From: Bryobacterales bacterium
GTDB lineage: Bacteria > Acidobacteriota > Terriglobia > Bryobacterales > Bryobacteraceae
DNA length: 20,863 bases
Direction: 5' to 3'
Assembly (NCBI GenBank): GCA_003132865.1
Contig: PKYZ01000584.1
Location: forward strand, 1 to 20,863
The notes beneath the pieces are model-generated. The model did not search any database. It was not told the DNA's origin and saw only the letters and a program-made list of their open reading frames with translations. Both the position numbers and the translations under genes were made by a program. Positions 1-6,362 of this stretch are shown piece after piece. How positions within the stretch are numbered: position 1 is the first letter of the stretch; the number at the start of each line of letters is the position of its first letter.

Positions 1-22
1 CCCAGACCGCAATCGCGAGTAC
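1..22. repeat. 22-bp exact repeat of 994-1015
   Basis: The first 22 bases of the window are identical, in the same orientation, to bases 994-1015 inside the O-antigen ligase-type gene. They are in the same reading frame on the minus strand (VLAIAVWG). The match is cut by the window edge, so its true length is unknown. Identity ends abruptly at base 23. Confidence 0.8.
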
Positions 23-94
23 TTTGGCTTGGCGAAACTTGGCCCAGTGGAACAGGTCCAGGCACAGCGAGATGGTGGTGTAGAGAAGATCCAC
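23..94 (-). pseudogene. IS4-type transposase fragment (partial, decayed)
   Basis: The minus strand reads open with strongly GC-rich third positions from a GTG at 94 to the window edge. It includes TTISLCL, DLFHWAKF and RQAK. In DDE transposases of the IS4 group this is the stretch just after the first catalytic Asp (usually D-S-T-T-I, then a 'LCL-x-LFPWA-x-FR' run). The residues before TTI are L-L-Y instead of the expected D-S, so the catalytic Asp seems lost. The expected continuation (a K-x-H-T-L-like segment) is missing. From base 22 downward the frame instead reads VLAIAVWG, identical to the polymerase gene at 994-1015. I read this as a short dead fragment joined to something else. Family assignment is from recalled motifs only. 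It could also be the start of an unrelated membrane protein. Confidence 0.45.
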
Positions 95-95
95 A

Positions 96-121
96 GTAAA
101 TAGCAGACAAAACGCAGACAA
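96..121. repeat. 26-bp direct repeat, copy 1
   Basis: Bases 96-121 match 351-376 in 25 of 26 positions (the 20th is C here and A there). Each copy contains the hexamer AGACAA twice, about 10 bases apart, like a pair of binding half-sites. Copy 1 lies immediately upstream (minus strand) of the transposase fragment. Confidence 0.75.
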
Positions 122-350
122 ATACTCTCACACCTTGGCCCGTGTCGGCCTGCGAAAAACCTTGGCTCGGATGGTTCTCCGACCTTGCCGAAATGATTCG
201 ACAGTATGATCGGTTACAATTCCTTGCGCTAGCAACTTGCCAAGCGGGCTGCCGGCTCGCGACCGACATTTCCCCGCGATTTGCGATGGTCTTTCGCGAA
301 AGCTACCCGGCCGGCTTGCAGTCGTCTAGCAAAAGGGACCACAAAGCTTC

Positions 351-376
351 GTAAATAGCAGACAAAACGAAGACAA
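351..376. repeat. 26-bp direct repeat, copy 2
   Basis: This is the second copy, 255 bases downstream of the first and in the same orientation. The two copies bracket a 229-base segment with no convincing gene. They could be remnants of element ends, of a tandem duplication, or regulator sites. Confidence 0.75.
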
Positions 377-403
377 CCTGGCACGAAAAACAGAAATTAG
401 TTC

Positions 404-432
404 TTGACAAAGTGGCACCCAACACTTCAAAG
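404..432 (+). promoter_or_regulatory. Possible promoter of the small Cys-rich gene
   Basis: A consensus -35 hexamer TTGACA is at 404-409. The -10 region about 17 bases further (around 426-432, TTCAAA/TCAAAG) is poor, so only the -35 half is convincing. A transcript from here would have a leader of roughly 50 bases, and the gene has a good GAGGAG site 8 bases before its ATG. Confidence 0.3.
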
Positions 433-492
433 TAGATTTGTGAGCACCCGACAGCTCGGGGTACTTGAATGCTTGGTTGAGGAGTCTGAGTT

Positions 493-804
493 ATGAAAAT
501 GCACAAAGCCGTGGTATTGTCCTGTCTTTGGGGCGCACTTTTTGTGGGCGTTTCCAGCAGCGCTGCATTCGTAGCGCACACCATTGCAAAGTACGACGGA
601 GTCTGCGAGAAACTGGATGGCTTCCCGGGCCTGCTGCAGGCTACGGGAATCGTTCATTTCGGGAGGTGCGCGTTTGTTGATGGGAAGTGCCCAGGCGCGA
701 GGCGCGAGTTCTGCGACGCCGGTGGGAAGGTAGGGCATTGCATCGTCGACGCTATCGACGGCAGGAAGGTTTGCGTTTGCGTAAGAGACAAAATTAGTCG
801 CTGA
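493..804 (+). CDS. Small secreted or anchored cysteine-rich protein
   Basis: This encodes 103 residues and I do not recognise the family. Residues 1-28 form a basic start plus hydrophobic stretch (signal peptide or N-terminal anchor). After it come seven cysteines (38, 59, 66, 74, 83, 94, 96) in about 65 residues, ending in C-V-C. This suggests a periplasmic or extracellular disulfide-stabilised domain; the odd number leaves one Cys free or inter-molecular. The start is supported by GAGGAG at 479-484, spaced 8 bases from the ATG. The gene converges on the polymerase gene with an 11-base overlap at the 3' ends. It has no visible enzyme motif, and its role is unknown. Confidence 0.7.
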   Translation: MKMHKAVVLSCLWGALFVGVSSSAAFVAHTIAKYDGVCEKLDGFPGLLQATGIVHFGRCAFVDGKCPGARREFCDAGGKVGHCIVDAIDGRKVCVCVRDKISR

Positions 805-2044
805 TGAGTGCCGGCGCCGAGGTCAGGCCCACGGAAGTTTGTTTGGGGGCACCCTTATGCGCGCACGCCCCTCCGAGCAGGACGAAGACCCACAAGGCTA
901 GGGCCGGCGTCTGCATCGGAAAGTCCACTAGCGCGTGTAACCAGACTGCCAGCACGCCCAATCCCCAAAGAGACTGCACCAGCCGGGGAGTGCCCCAGAC
1001 CGCAATCGCGAGTACGCATGCCAGTAAGGGCAATCCCCCTTCAGATGCCCACTCGGCCCAATCGTTGTGCGCATGGTCCACGACACTACCTTCATCAAAC
1101 ACGGCAAAGCCTGGGTAGACTGTCTCAAAGCTGCCGAGGCCGAACCCCGTCCAGGGCTTGGCGCGTACCATGGTCACGGCCGAAGTGAGCATCTCCCGCC
1201 GCCCGCGGTAGGGATCCGGGTCCTGAAACCTTTCCCAGAGCCGCGTCCAACCAACCACTGCAGTGAAGGCCAGGCTGCAGACGACCCCCAACACAGCGAA
1301 CATGCCAATCAATCTCCGGGCGGACGCAACGTTGCGTCGCGAGGCAAGCAGGGGCACGGCGGCGCTTTCCAGAATCACGAGAATGGACCCGGCGCGAGAC
1401 GCGCCCGCGATGACCGAGGCAACCATCGTACCAGCCATGGCCGCACCGAAGAGCATCTTCCGACGATCCGCCAACGCTTCATACAGAACGATCGGCAGAA
1501 TGAGTTCGATGAAGGCCGCGTAATGGTCCCGGCTTACGAATGGTCCGAGGACATCCTCCGTGTATTCAGACTGAAATAGCCAAAACACCTTGCCCGGTGA
1601 CGTGAAGAACTGCAGCACCGCCACCACGCTGATCCCGAACCCAAAATAGAGCAACGCCAGCCGGAAAGGCCGCAAAACATCCTGCGAAGCGCCGATCTGC
1701 GAAGCCAAGAAAAACGCCGTCGAATACACCGCCCATCGCAGCACCGCATTCCAGGTCTCCCATCGATTTGCCGTGTGCGCGGTCAGCAACTGCGCCAGCC
1801 CAATCACGACAGTTCCAGCCAACGGGATCAGGATCGGGCTGCTTTGGACAGCGTAAGGGCGCAAGGCCAAGCAGATCCCCCATGCGGCACCCAGCGCCAA
1901 CACGCCTGCCTCGGCGAAGCCAAAGCTCCAGTGCTCCGGCACCCAGAGCGTCAGCACCACCCAGAACAGGATCGCGGCCAGAACTACCGCCGAAACGGCC
2001 ACAAACCGCTGCGGCGGAGCAGAAAAACTCGACCCGGCGCTCAT
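794..2044 (-). CDS. O-antigen ligase / Wzy-type polysaccharide polymerase family membrane protein
   Basis: This is a 416-residue polytopic inner-membrane protein with about ten hydrophobic segments. Family marks are G-P-F-V-S-R-D-H-Y at about 167-175, S-R-A-G at 216-219, and a periplasmic loop with the R-G-R-R pair near 280-283. These are followed by G-F-G-L-G-S-F at 300-306 and the conserved H-x-H-N-D-W (H324, H326) before E-G-G-L-P. In this family (Wzy_C, O-antigen ligase/polymerase/PglL) such a loop joins an undecaprenol-linked glycan to an acceptor or growing chain. It overlaps the upstream TPR gene by four bases (ATGA at 2041-2044), so the two are translationally coupled. Whether it ligates, polymerises or glycosylates cannot be told from sequence alone. 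Bases 994-1015 recur at the window's left end. Confidence 0.85.
   Translation of the reverse strand: MSAGSSFSAPPQRFVAVSAVVLAAILFWVVLTLWVPEHWSFGFAEAGVLALGAAWGICLALRPYAVQSSPILIPLAGTVVIGLAQLLTAHTANRWETWNAVLRWAVYSTAFFLASQIGASQDVLRPFRLALLYFGFGISVVAVLQFFTSPGKVFWLFQSEYTEDVLGPFVSRDHYAAFIELILPIVLYEALADRRKMLFGAAMAGTMVASVIAGASRAGSILVILESAAVPLLASRRNVASARRLIGMFAVLGVVCSLAFTAVVGWTRLWERFQDPDPYRGRREMLTSAVTMVRAKPWTGFGLGSFETVYPGFAVFDEGSVVDHAHNDWAEWASEGGLPLLACVLAIAVWGTPRLVQSLWGLGVLAVWLHALVDFPMQTPALALWVFVLLGGACAHKGAPKQTSVGLTSAPALISD
994..1015. repeat. 22-bp repeat, copy inside the polymerase gene
   Basis: This is the partner of bases 1-22. It lies within codons for residues about 343-350 of the intact polymerase, in a membrane segment, so this copy is the presumptive original. 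Confidence 0.8.
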
Positions 2045-3243
2045 TGATCGAAACCCAGAGCCGCGCTGCGCAGCGAAATGGACCCTTGGATCCGCACCGT
2101 GCCGAGAACGCGATCATAGGCCAGCACGAGCTTCACCAGACGCGCATCCGCGGGCGTCTGGAATTGGTATGGTTCGGCTTTTTCGCGGCGTTCGCTGGCT
2201 ATTACGTGCCCGGCTCCGCGCAGCAAATCGGCTCCACTGCTCCCATACACCACGCGCCAATTTAAGCCCGTATCGCCTCCCAGGCCCTCGGTTTCATAAG
2301 TCACGGCCAACCGGTATGCCTTGGCCGGCTCGAGCGGCACAAACTGGCTCAACACTTCGCAGTGTTCGGGCTGTTTGCCGGAGAACTCGAACCACAATCC
2401 CGCAGGCGAAAGGTCTTGCCGGAAGAATAATCCGTCGGTTGTGGACACCCGCCAATCGAACGCCTGGGATAGAAATTCTTTCGCAAACGCGCCGTTGGTC
2501 AAACTGACGCCTCGGCTTGGTGCGAGTTCCGGATAGTCCAGCAGATGTTTCGCGGCCAATCGATTCCAGGTTTCCACGGCGCGCGATCCTTGGTTGTTCT
2601 CGAGCAGCCGGTCACAGTATCGGAGCAGAGACGGCACTGTATCTTTCGTCGCGTGCTCGACGAGTTGGCCGGCAATCGACTGCGCGGCGTCCAGGCGGTT
2701 CTTCGACAGCAGAAAATCGAAGTACTGTCTCCAGACGTCCGGACGCGCCGGCAAGGCCCGCTGCTGGATGATTGCGGGTTCCGGAGCCAGCTCCCAGCAC
2801 ATGTCGAACAGCGGCGTCACGTCATCGTAGGACGTGGCCAAAGCTGCGCGGACAGCGGGCCAAAAATGTGTCTGGTCGTGCCTTCGTGAATAGTACTCCG
2901 CCAGCAACCAGCGCGGCGCAAAGGTCTTGTCCAACTGCACGGCACGCAGCAGGGAAGATTCGGCCCCGCGAAAGTCCTGGTGCTCTTCCGCGGCGCCGGC
3001 GAGCTCGATCCAAACCGACGAGTTCAGCGGATTGAGATCCGCGGCCCGGCGCAAGGCAGAAAGCGCCAAGGCCGGTTTGGCCCGCGCCAGACGCAAATAA
3101 TACTCCGGATTCCCGGGCGCCAGGCGCAACGCATGCTCGACGCTGGATCGGATCGCCCAATCGGCAATGGCCCAGCGGGCCGACCAGTAGCAGGCGTACC
3201 CGCAGAGCATCGCGATGAACGCACCGATGGTCCGCACAAGCAT
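2041..3243 (-). CDS. Membrane-anchored TPR protein coupled to the polymerase
   Basis: This encodes 400 residues. One N-terminal membrane segment (about 5-27) is followed by TPR-like helical pairs. A-L-R-L-A-P-G-N-P-E-Y-Y at about 38-49, A-A-D-L-N-P-L-N at 67-74 and A-V-Q-L-D at 101-105 carry the typical helix-turn pattern. The last 150 residues look beta-rich, like a jelly-roll or carbohydrate-binding module, but this is a guess. Its stop overlaps the start of the polymerase gene, so it probably acts with it, for example as an adaptor or chain-length partner. No Shine-Dalgarno precedes the ATG. Instead a TAGAAT hexamer (plus-strand 3252-3257) ends 8 bases before it, suggesting a leaderless transcript. 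Confidence 0.8.
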   Translation of the reverse strand: MLVRTIGAFIAMLCGYACYWSARWAIADWAIRSSVEHALRLAPGNPEYYLRLARAKPALALSALRRAADLNPLNSSVWIELAGAAEEHQDFRGAESSLLRAVQLDKTFAPRWLLAEYYSRRHDQTHFWPAVRAALATSYDDVTPLFDMCWELAPEPAIIQQRALPARPDVWRQYFDFLLSKNRLDAAQSIAGQLVEHATKDTVPSLLRYCDRLLENNQGSRAVETWNRLAAKHLLDYPELAPSRGVSLTNGAFAKEFLSQAFDWRVSTTDGLFFRQDLSPAGLWFEFSGKQPEHCEVLSQFVPLEPAKAYRLAVTYETEGLGGDTGLNWRVVYGSSGADLLRGAGHVIASERREKAEPYQFQTPADARLVKLVLAYDRVLGTVRIQGSISLRSAALGFDQ

Positions 3244-3516
3244 CTACACAGATTCTACGCGAAACAAGGGCAAGTCTCGACAAGAATCGCGCGGCACGGC
3301 CACGGCGACAGACCGCTTGCAGGCTTCCAATACCTGCAGCAAAGCAATTGGGGGGGGATCTGAGCCGCCGTCTGTTTGGAAGCATGCTGCGGCGGATCGA
3401 TGCGTTGGCGGCACCGGCGGGTTAGAGCCTGGCGGCTTGCGGACCAAAACCAGGCGGTCCGACAGCGTGTGGATGTCTTCGGCCGCTTCCTTGACCTTCC
3501 CCGTCTTATCGTTCAA
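3244..3516 (-). CDS. Possible small hypothetical protein or decayed gene
   Basis: This is a 90-residue frame opening at a TTG and ending in a TAG directly before the TPR gene start. Third-position GC is high from about 3570 down to 3425 and weaker afterwards. The opening part (K-V-K-E-A-A-E-D, then L-S-D-R-L-V-L-V-R) looks like real helical protein, and the Pro/Ser-rich tail does not. The frame stays open upstream into the end of the basic-protein gene without a good start codon or ribosome site. An 8-G run at 3350-3357 may mark a slip. It may be the remnant of a larger gene. If it is not a gene, 3244-3568 is a 325-base gap with only the TPR promoter in it. Confidence 0.25.
   Translation of the reverse strand: MNDKTGKVKEAAEDIHTLSDRLVLVRKPPGSNPPVPPTHRSAAACFQTDGGSDPPPIALLQVLEACKRSVAVAVPRDSCRDLPLFRVESV
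3252..3257 (-). promoter_or_regulatory. -10 box of the TPR-polymerase operon (leaderless)
   Basis: The minus strand reads TAGAAT eight bases before the ATG at 3243. A transcript starting about 7 bases after this box would begin at or next to the start codon. No clear -35 was found at the usual spacing. Confidence 0.4.
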
Positions 3517-3568
3517 GCTCTTCAGGACATTGGTGGCCAGCGCCCCCTTGTCCGGGCCGGGCGCGGGC

Positions 3569-3967
3569 CTACGCCGCAGCCTTTTGGGCTTTGCGGTAAG
3601 CCGCCCAACGCTTCTTCGTGGCTTCCCTTATGGCCTTCAACCCGGCCGCCGACAACTTCCGCTTCTTGGGCTTCGTCGGTGGTGCCGGTTGGGCCTGTTG
3701 CTGCTTCTGCGCCGCCCATCTCGCCCGCTGTGCGGCTGCGATCCTGGCGCGGCCCGCCTTGCTTATCGTGCGGCGCTTCTGCGGACCGGCGTGATCCGTG
3801 CCGGTTGCCGTGGCTACTGCGGCTTTTGGCCGGCCCGGACCGTGTTGACCGAGTTGCGTCTTGATATCGGCTATCTTCGCTGAGATCCTTTCGATCTCGC
3901 TTTGATACCCAACGATGGCCATCTCCAGGATGGTGTTGTCTACTTTTGGCTGTGCCTGTCTTGGCAT
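3569..3967 (-). CDS. Basic coiled-coil protein with two SAAG/RW motifs
   Basis: This encodes 132 residues, strongly basic. Residues 10-42 form a likely coiled coil. G-R-P-K at 45-48 resembles an AT-hook core. Two copies of a motif follow, at about 65-87 (R-R-T-I-S-K-A-G, then R-I-A-A-A-Q, then R-W-A-A) and 103-125 (K-R-K-L-S-A-A-G, then A-I-R-E-A, then R-W-A-A). The motif resembles nuclease-associated DNA-binding modules (NUMOD3-like) and, as I recall, recurs in acidobacterial hypotheticals, so a nucleic-acid-binding role is likely but unproven. The start at 3967 is chosen over one at 3991 because GGGAGAG (3975-3981) sits 7 bases before it. It neighbours a broken integrase, so it may belong to an old mobile island. 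Confidence 0.7.
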   Translation of the reverse strand: MPRQAQPKVDNTILEMAIVGYQSEIERISAKIADIKTQLGQHGPGRPKAAVATATGTDHAGPQKRRTISKAGRARIAAAQRARWAAQKQQQAQPAPPTKPKKRKLSAAGLKAIREATKKRWAAYRKAQKAAA

Positions 3968-4043
3968 TTTGGTTCTCTCCCTTACAAACACTGAACATGG
4001 ACTGTGTCTTAGTCAGTCTGGTCGCGATTTGATTCTAAACTGG

Positions 4044-4067
4044 TGGCATTGCGTCACGCAAGTGCCA
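4044..4067. repeat. Imperfect inverted repeat upstream of the basic-protein gene
   Basis: TGGCA-TTGCG and CGCAA-GTGCCA are separated by three bases (one bulged base in the right arm). The repeat lies between the recombinase remnant and the basic-protein gene. It could be an operator or a recombinase-related site. No T tract follows, so a terminator is unlikely. Confidence 0.4.
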
Positions 4068-4194
4068 ATGGCTCTGAGTGCGCTCCAATCGAGTGGGATT
4101 TACCCATCTGTCACGGCTATGGCAAGCGGGTAGAACGTGAGGCCTCCGGGACGGCAACTCCGACAGGTTCCTTTCAAGCGCCGAACGCAATGTC

Positions 4195-4950
4195 CTAAAC
4201 CGCCACTTTCAGTTTGATCCCGTCGTTCGGAGCGTGGATCAGATCCTGCTTGGCGCCAAGGTACCGCTCGGTCGTTTGGACCGACGCGTGGCCCAGTAGC
4301 AACTGGATCTGCTCAAGTTCGGCCCCGGCTGCTCGGCAGAATTTCGCGCAGGAGCGCCGTGCGTCGTGGGGCGCAATACCCGGCACCCCAGCAGCCCTGG
4401 CGTAAGGCCGGAGCATTTGCCACACGACCTTCTCGGACAGCACGTCGCCCCGCACCTGGTCGCCGCGGTTGACGGGCCGGAACACGTATCCGTCCACCAC
4501 GCCGGCGGGGCCGGTCCAGGCATCGATTGCTACCTTGACCCAGGCCGGCATGGGTATGATCCGCACGCGCCCGTGCTTCCCGTACAAATCGACAATGCAC
4601 CACCGGCCATCCCTCTGCTGTATGTAGCCCCATCGTAAGCGCCGCGACTTCGGACCGGCGTAGCGCGCAGCCGAGCAGCACGGCGATTATGGCGCGGTCG
4701 CGCAACCCCTTGGTCGTCGTGATGTCCGGCGCGTTCAGGAGCGCCTGGGCTTGCTTGAGCGATAGCCAGTTCCCTCCGCGCACCCCGATGGACTTCGCGC
4801 TCTTCACGCGCGCGATCCCGGCGGCCAGTTCGGGCGCCAGCAGACCGTTGTCCGTCGCCTCCACCGCCAGTTTGCGGATGGCCGACATGTGGATGATGAT
4901 CGACGACGACCCAGGCCACGCTCCTCCAGCGTCACACGCCAAGCGGGGCG
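4195..4950 (-). pseudogene. Tyrosine recombinase (phage-type integrase), frameshifted
   Basis: Two minus-strand frames together give an integrase core. The upstream frame reads S-A-I-R-K-L-A-V-E-A, L-S-L-K-Q-A-Q-A-L, then G-L-R-D-R-A-I and L-R-R-S-E-V-A-A-L (the catalytic Arg region). The downstream frame (from 4587) has Y-G-K-H-G-R-V-R, H-D-A-R-R (H-x-x-R), L-L-G-H and the nucleophile in T-T-E-R-Y-L-G. They join cleanly if one base is removed in the CCCC run at 4628-4631. A second one-base shift near 4900 separates the N-terminal piece (A-W-R-V-T-L-E-E-R-G-L-G) from the rest. The N-terminal SAM-like domain upstream is missing. Catalytic residues are still recognisable, so decay is recent, or the shifts are sequence errors. 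No att site or tRNA is visible nearby. Confidence 0.8.
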
Positions 4951-5014
4951 ATGAGATCTATTACTCCGCAGGCGACTCCCCAGTATTGAAGGTCTTTGGC
5001 GTAACTCCATCTTG

Positions 5015-5338
5015 TCATGGTCCGAACCTTGCCGCGGCGTTTGGCGGAATCGCCGGCCCGCCAAAGATGGCTATAATCGGGGTCCACGAAACCAGGCGTT
5101 GTAACGCCAAGTCGCGGCAGGCGCGCGCCGGATTCCTGCCCACAACGAATCGGAAGAAGCAGAAGTCGATGCAAGCCGACCAGACGATGACAGTCGCGCC
5201 GCCGCCGTCCAGCCAAATCCTGGTGAAAACGAATGCCTGGATTGGCGGGACGAAAGACCAGATGGCGCGCAGACCGATCGACCAGAGCAACCAGGGGCAC
5301 TGGCCCGCGAAGAACAAATCCACCGTTCGGCGAAACAA
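5015..5338 (-). CDS. Small hypothetical membrane protein
   Basis: This encodes 107 residues from a TTG at 5338 with strong GC third-position bias. Three or so hydrophobic stretches occur: around 18-40, around 48-66 with V-I-V-W-S-A and C-F-F-R-F-V, and around 85-97 with W-T-P-I-I-A-I-F-G-G. No known family was recognised. A GGAGG lies about a dozen bases before the TTG, so the start is uncertain. Its stop overlaps an ATG (ATGA at 5015-5018) opening a 28-codon frame that runs into the recombinase remnant. This looks like a two-gene unit whose second gene was cut off at the island edge. Confidence 0.4.
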   Translation of the reverse strand: MFRRTVDLFFAGQCPWLLWSIGLRAIWSFVPPIQAFVFTRIWLDGGGATVIVWSACIDFCFFRFVVGRNPARACRDLALQRLVSWTPIIAIFGGPAIPPNAAARFGP

Positions 5339-5543
5339 ACGCGTCCGCCCTCCATGCCAACATACGGCCGCCAGAGCTGAGTGACATCGTGTAGCCGGGT
5401 GCGAAAGCTACCAACAGCGGCCTTCGCCAGCCGAGCCATCCCGCGGTCGGAGGTCTGTTGCGCTAGGGATCGATGTCTTCCTACTCCAGGGCGCCATCAC
5501 GAGTCGAAATAGCGCTACAGTGAATCGAGAGGAAACCATAGCT

Positions 5544-6341
5544 ATGATCTCCCGCTTCCGCATCGCCTTCCCGGCCCTCCTTCTGCTGGCCGCGCCTGCC
5601 TTTGCAGCCGACGACATCAAACCAGAGGCCATTCTGGACAAGTACGTCGAAGTGACCGGCGGCCGCGCCGCCTATGAAAAGATCAAAACCGAGGTGGCCA
5701 CCGGTACGCTGGAGATTACCAGCATCGGTCTCAGCGGAACTCTCACCATCTACCAGGCCGCGCCCGACAAGGCCTACACCGCTATCGAGTTCTCCGGCGG
5801 CGTCGGCAAGGCGGAAGAGGGTTCCAACGGGCAAGTGGCATGGGCGATCAACGGCATGCAAGGCGCGCGGATCAAGGAAGGCGACGAACGGGCGAGTTCC
5901 CTGCGCCGCGACGCTCTGAACGCGGATATACGCTGGCGCGACTTTTACACGAAAGCCGAGCTCGCCGGGACCGAGGACGTGGGCGGCAAGGCCTGCTACA
6001 AAGTGGTCCTCACGCCCAACGAAGGCGGCGCCGAGACCCGCTATTACGATAAGAGTTCCAACTTGCTGGTGAAAGTCGTTATGCCCATAACTACTCCGGA
6101 AGGCGCCGCGACCGCCGAAATGGCTCTGAGCGACTATCGGGATGAAGGCGGCATTCTGGTGCCGCACACCATCTCGCAGAAGGTCCCCGGCGCCGACATT
6201 CTGGTGAAGATCGAAACCGTCAAACACAATCCTGAAATCCCGGCGGGCCGCTTCGATCTGCCCGCTGAAATCAAAGCGCTCACGGCAGACAAGAAGACCG
6301 ACGAGAAGAAGGCCGACGAGAAGAAGACCGAGAAGAAGTAG
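5544..6341 (+). CDS. Exported LolA-like (outer-membrane lipoprotein-sorting-like) protein
   Basis: This encodes 265 residues from the ATG at 5544, preceded by GAGAGG at 5527-5532. An earlier in-frame GTG at 5520 is less likely. Residues 1-21 are a classic Sec signal ending A-F-A before A-D-D. The mature part begins with I-L-D-K-Y-V-E-V-T-G-G, then alternating beta strands and a Y-Y-D-K-S-S-N-L-L-V-K hairpin. This is the general look of the LolA/LolB-type half-barrel proteins that acidobacteria carry in many copies. Function is unassigned; a periplasmic lipid- or lipoprotein-related role is an inference from fold resemblance. The tail is a Lys/Glu/Asp-rich repeat encoded by a 15-base tandem repeat. 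It converges on the phosphodiesterase gene with only 21 bases between them. Confidence 0.7.
   Translation: MISRFRIAFPALLLLAAPAFAADDIKPEAILDKYVEVTGGRAAYEKIKTEVATGTLEITSIGLSGTLTIYQAAPDKAYTAIEFSGGVGKAEEGSNGQVAWAINGMQGARIKEGDERASSLRRDALNADIRWRDFYTKAELAGTEDVGGKACYKVVLTPNEGGAETRYYDKSSNLLVKVVMPITTPEGAATAEMALSDYRDEGGILVPHTISQKVPGADILVKIETVKHNPEIPAGRFDLPAEIKALTADKKTDEKKADEKKTEKK
6285..6338 (+). repeat. 15-bp coding tandem repeat (K/E/D tail)
   Basis: About three degenerate units of the form (A/G)CC-GAC-GAG-AAG-AAG encode the charged end of the LolA-like protein (D-K-K-T-D-E-K-K-A-D-E-K-K-T-E-K-K). Units at 6297-6311 and 6312-6326 differ only in the first base. Confidence 0.75.
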
Positions 6342-6362
6342 GCCATCGCGCCGCGCCCGGCG

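Larger units (their letters stand above)
122..492. other. Gene-poor stretch upstream of the Cys-rich gene
   Basis: No reading frame here has convincing codon bias. The stretch holds one copy of the 26-bp repeat and a perfect 12-base palindrome, CTTTCGCGAAAG, at 291-302 that could be an operator. A TTGACA hexamer lies at 404-409 and a GAGGAG ribosome-binding site at 479-484, both serving the gene at 493. Confidence 0.5.

Noticed and set aside
303..584. 93-codon minus-strand frame upstream of the polymerase region
   Set aside because: It has no ribosome site and no family, and it overlaps the better supported Cys-rich gene.
4932..5018. 28-codon frame coupled by ATGA to the small membrane gene
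   Set aside because: It has plausible codon bias but ends inside the integrase remnant. I treat it as a truncated piece and mention it there rather than as a gene.
4195..5338. tRNA or clear attachment site beside the integrase
   Set aside because: No cloverleaf or terminal repeat pair could be found by eye on either side.
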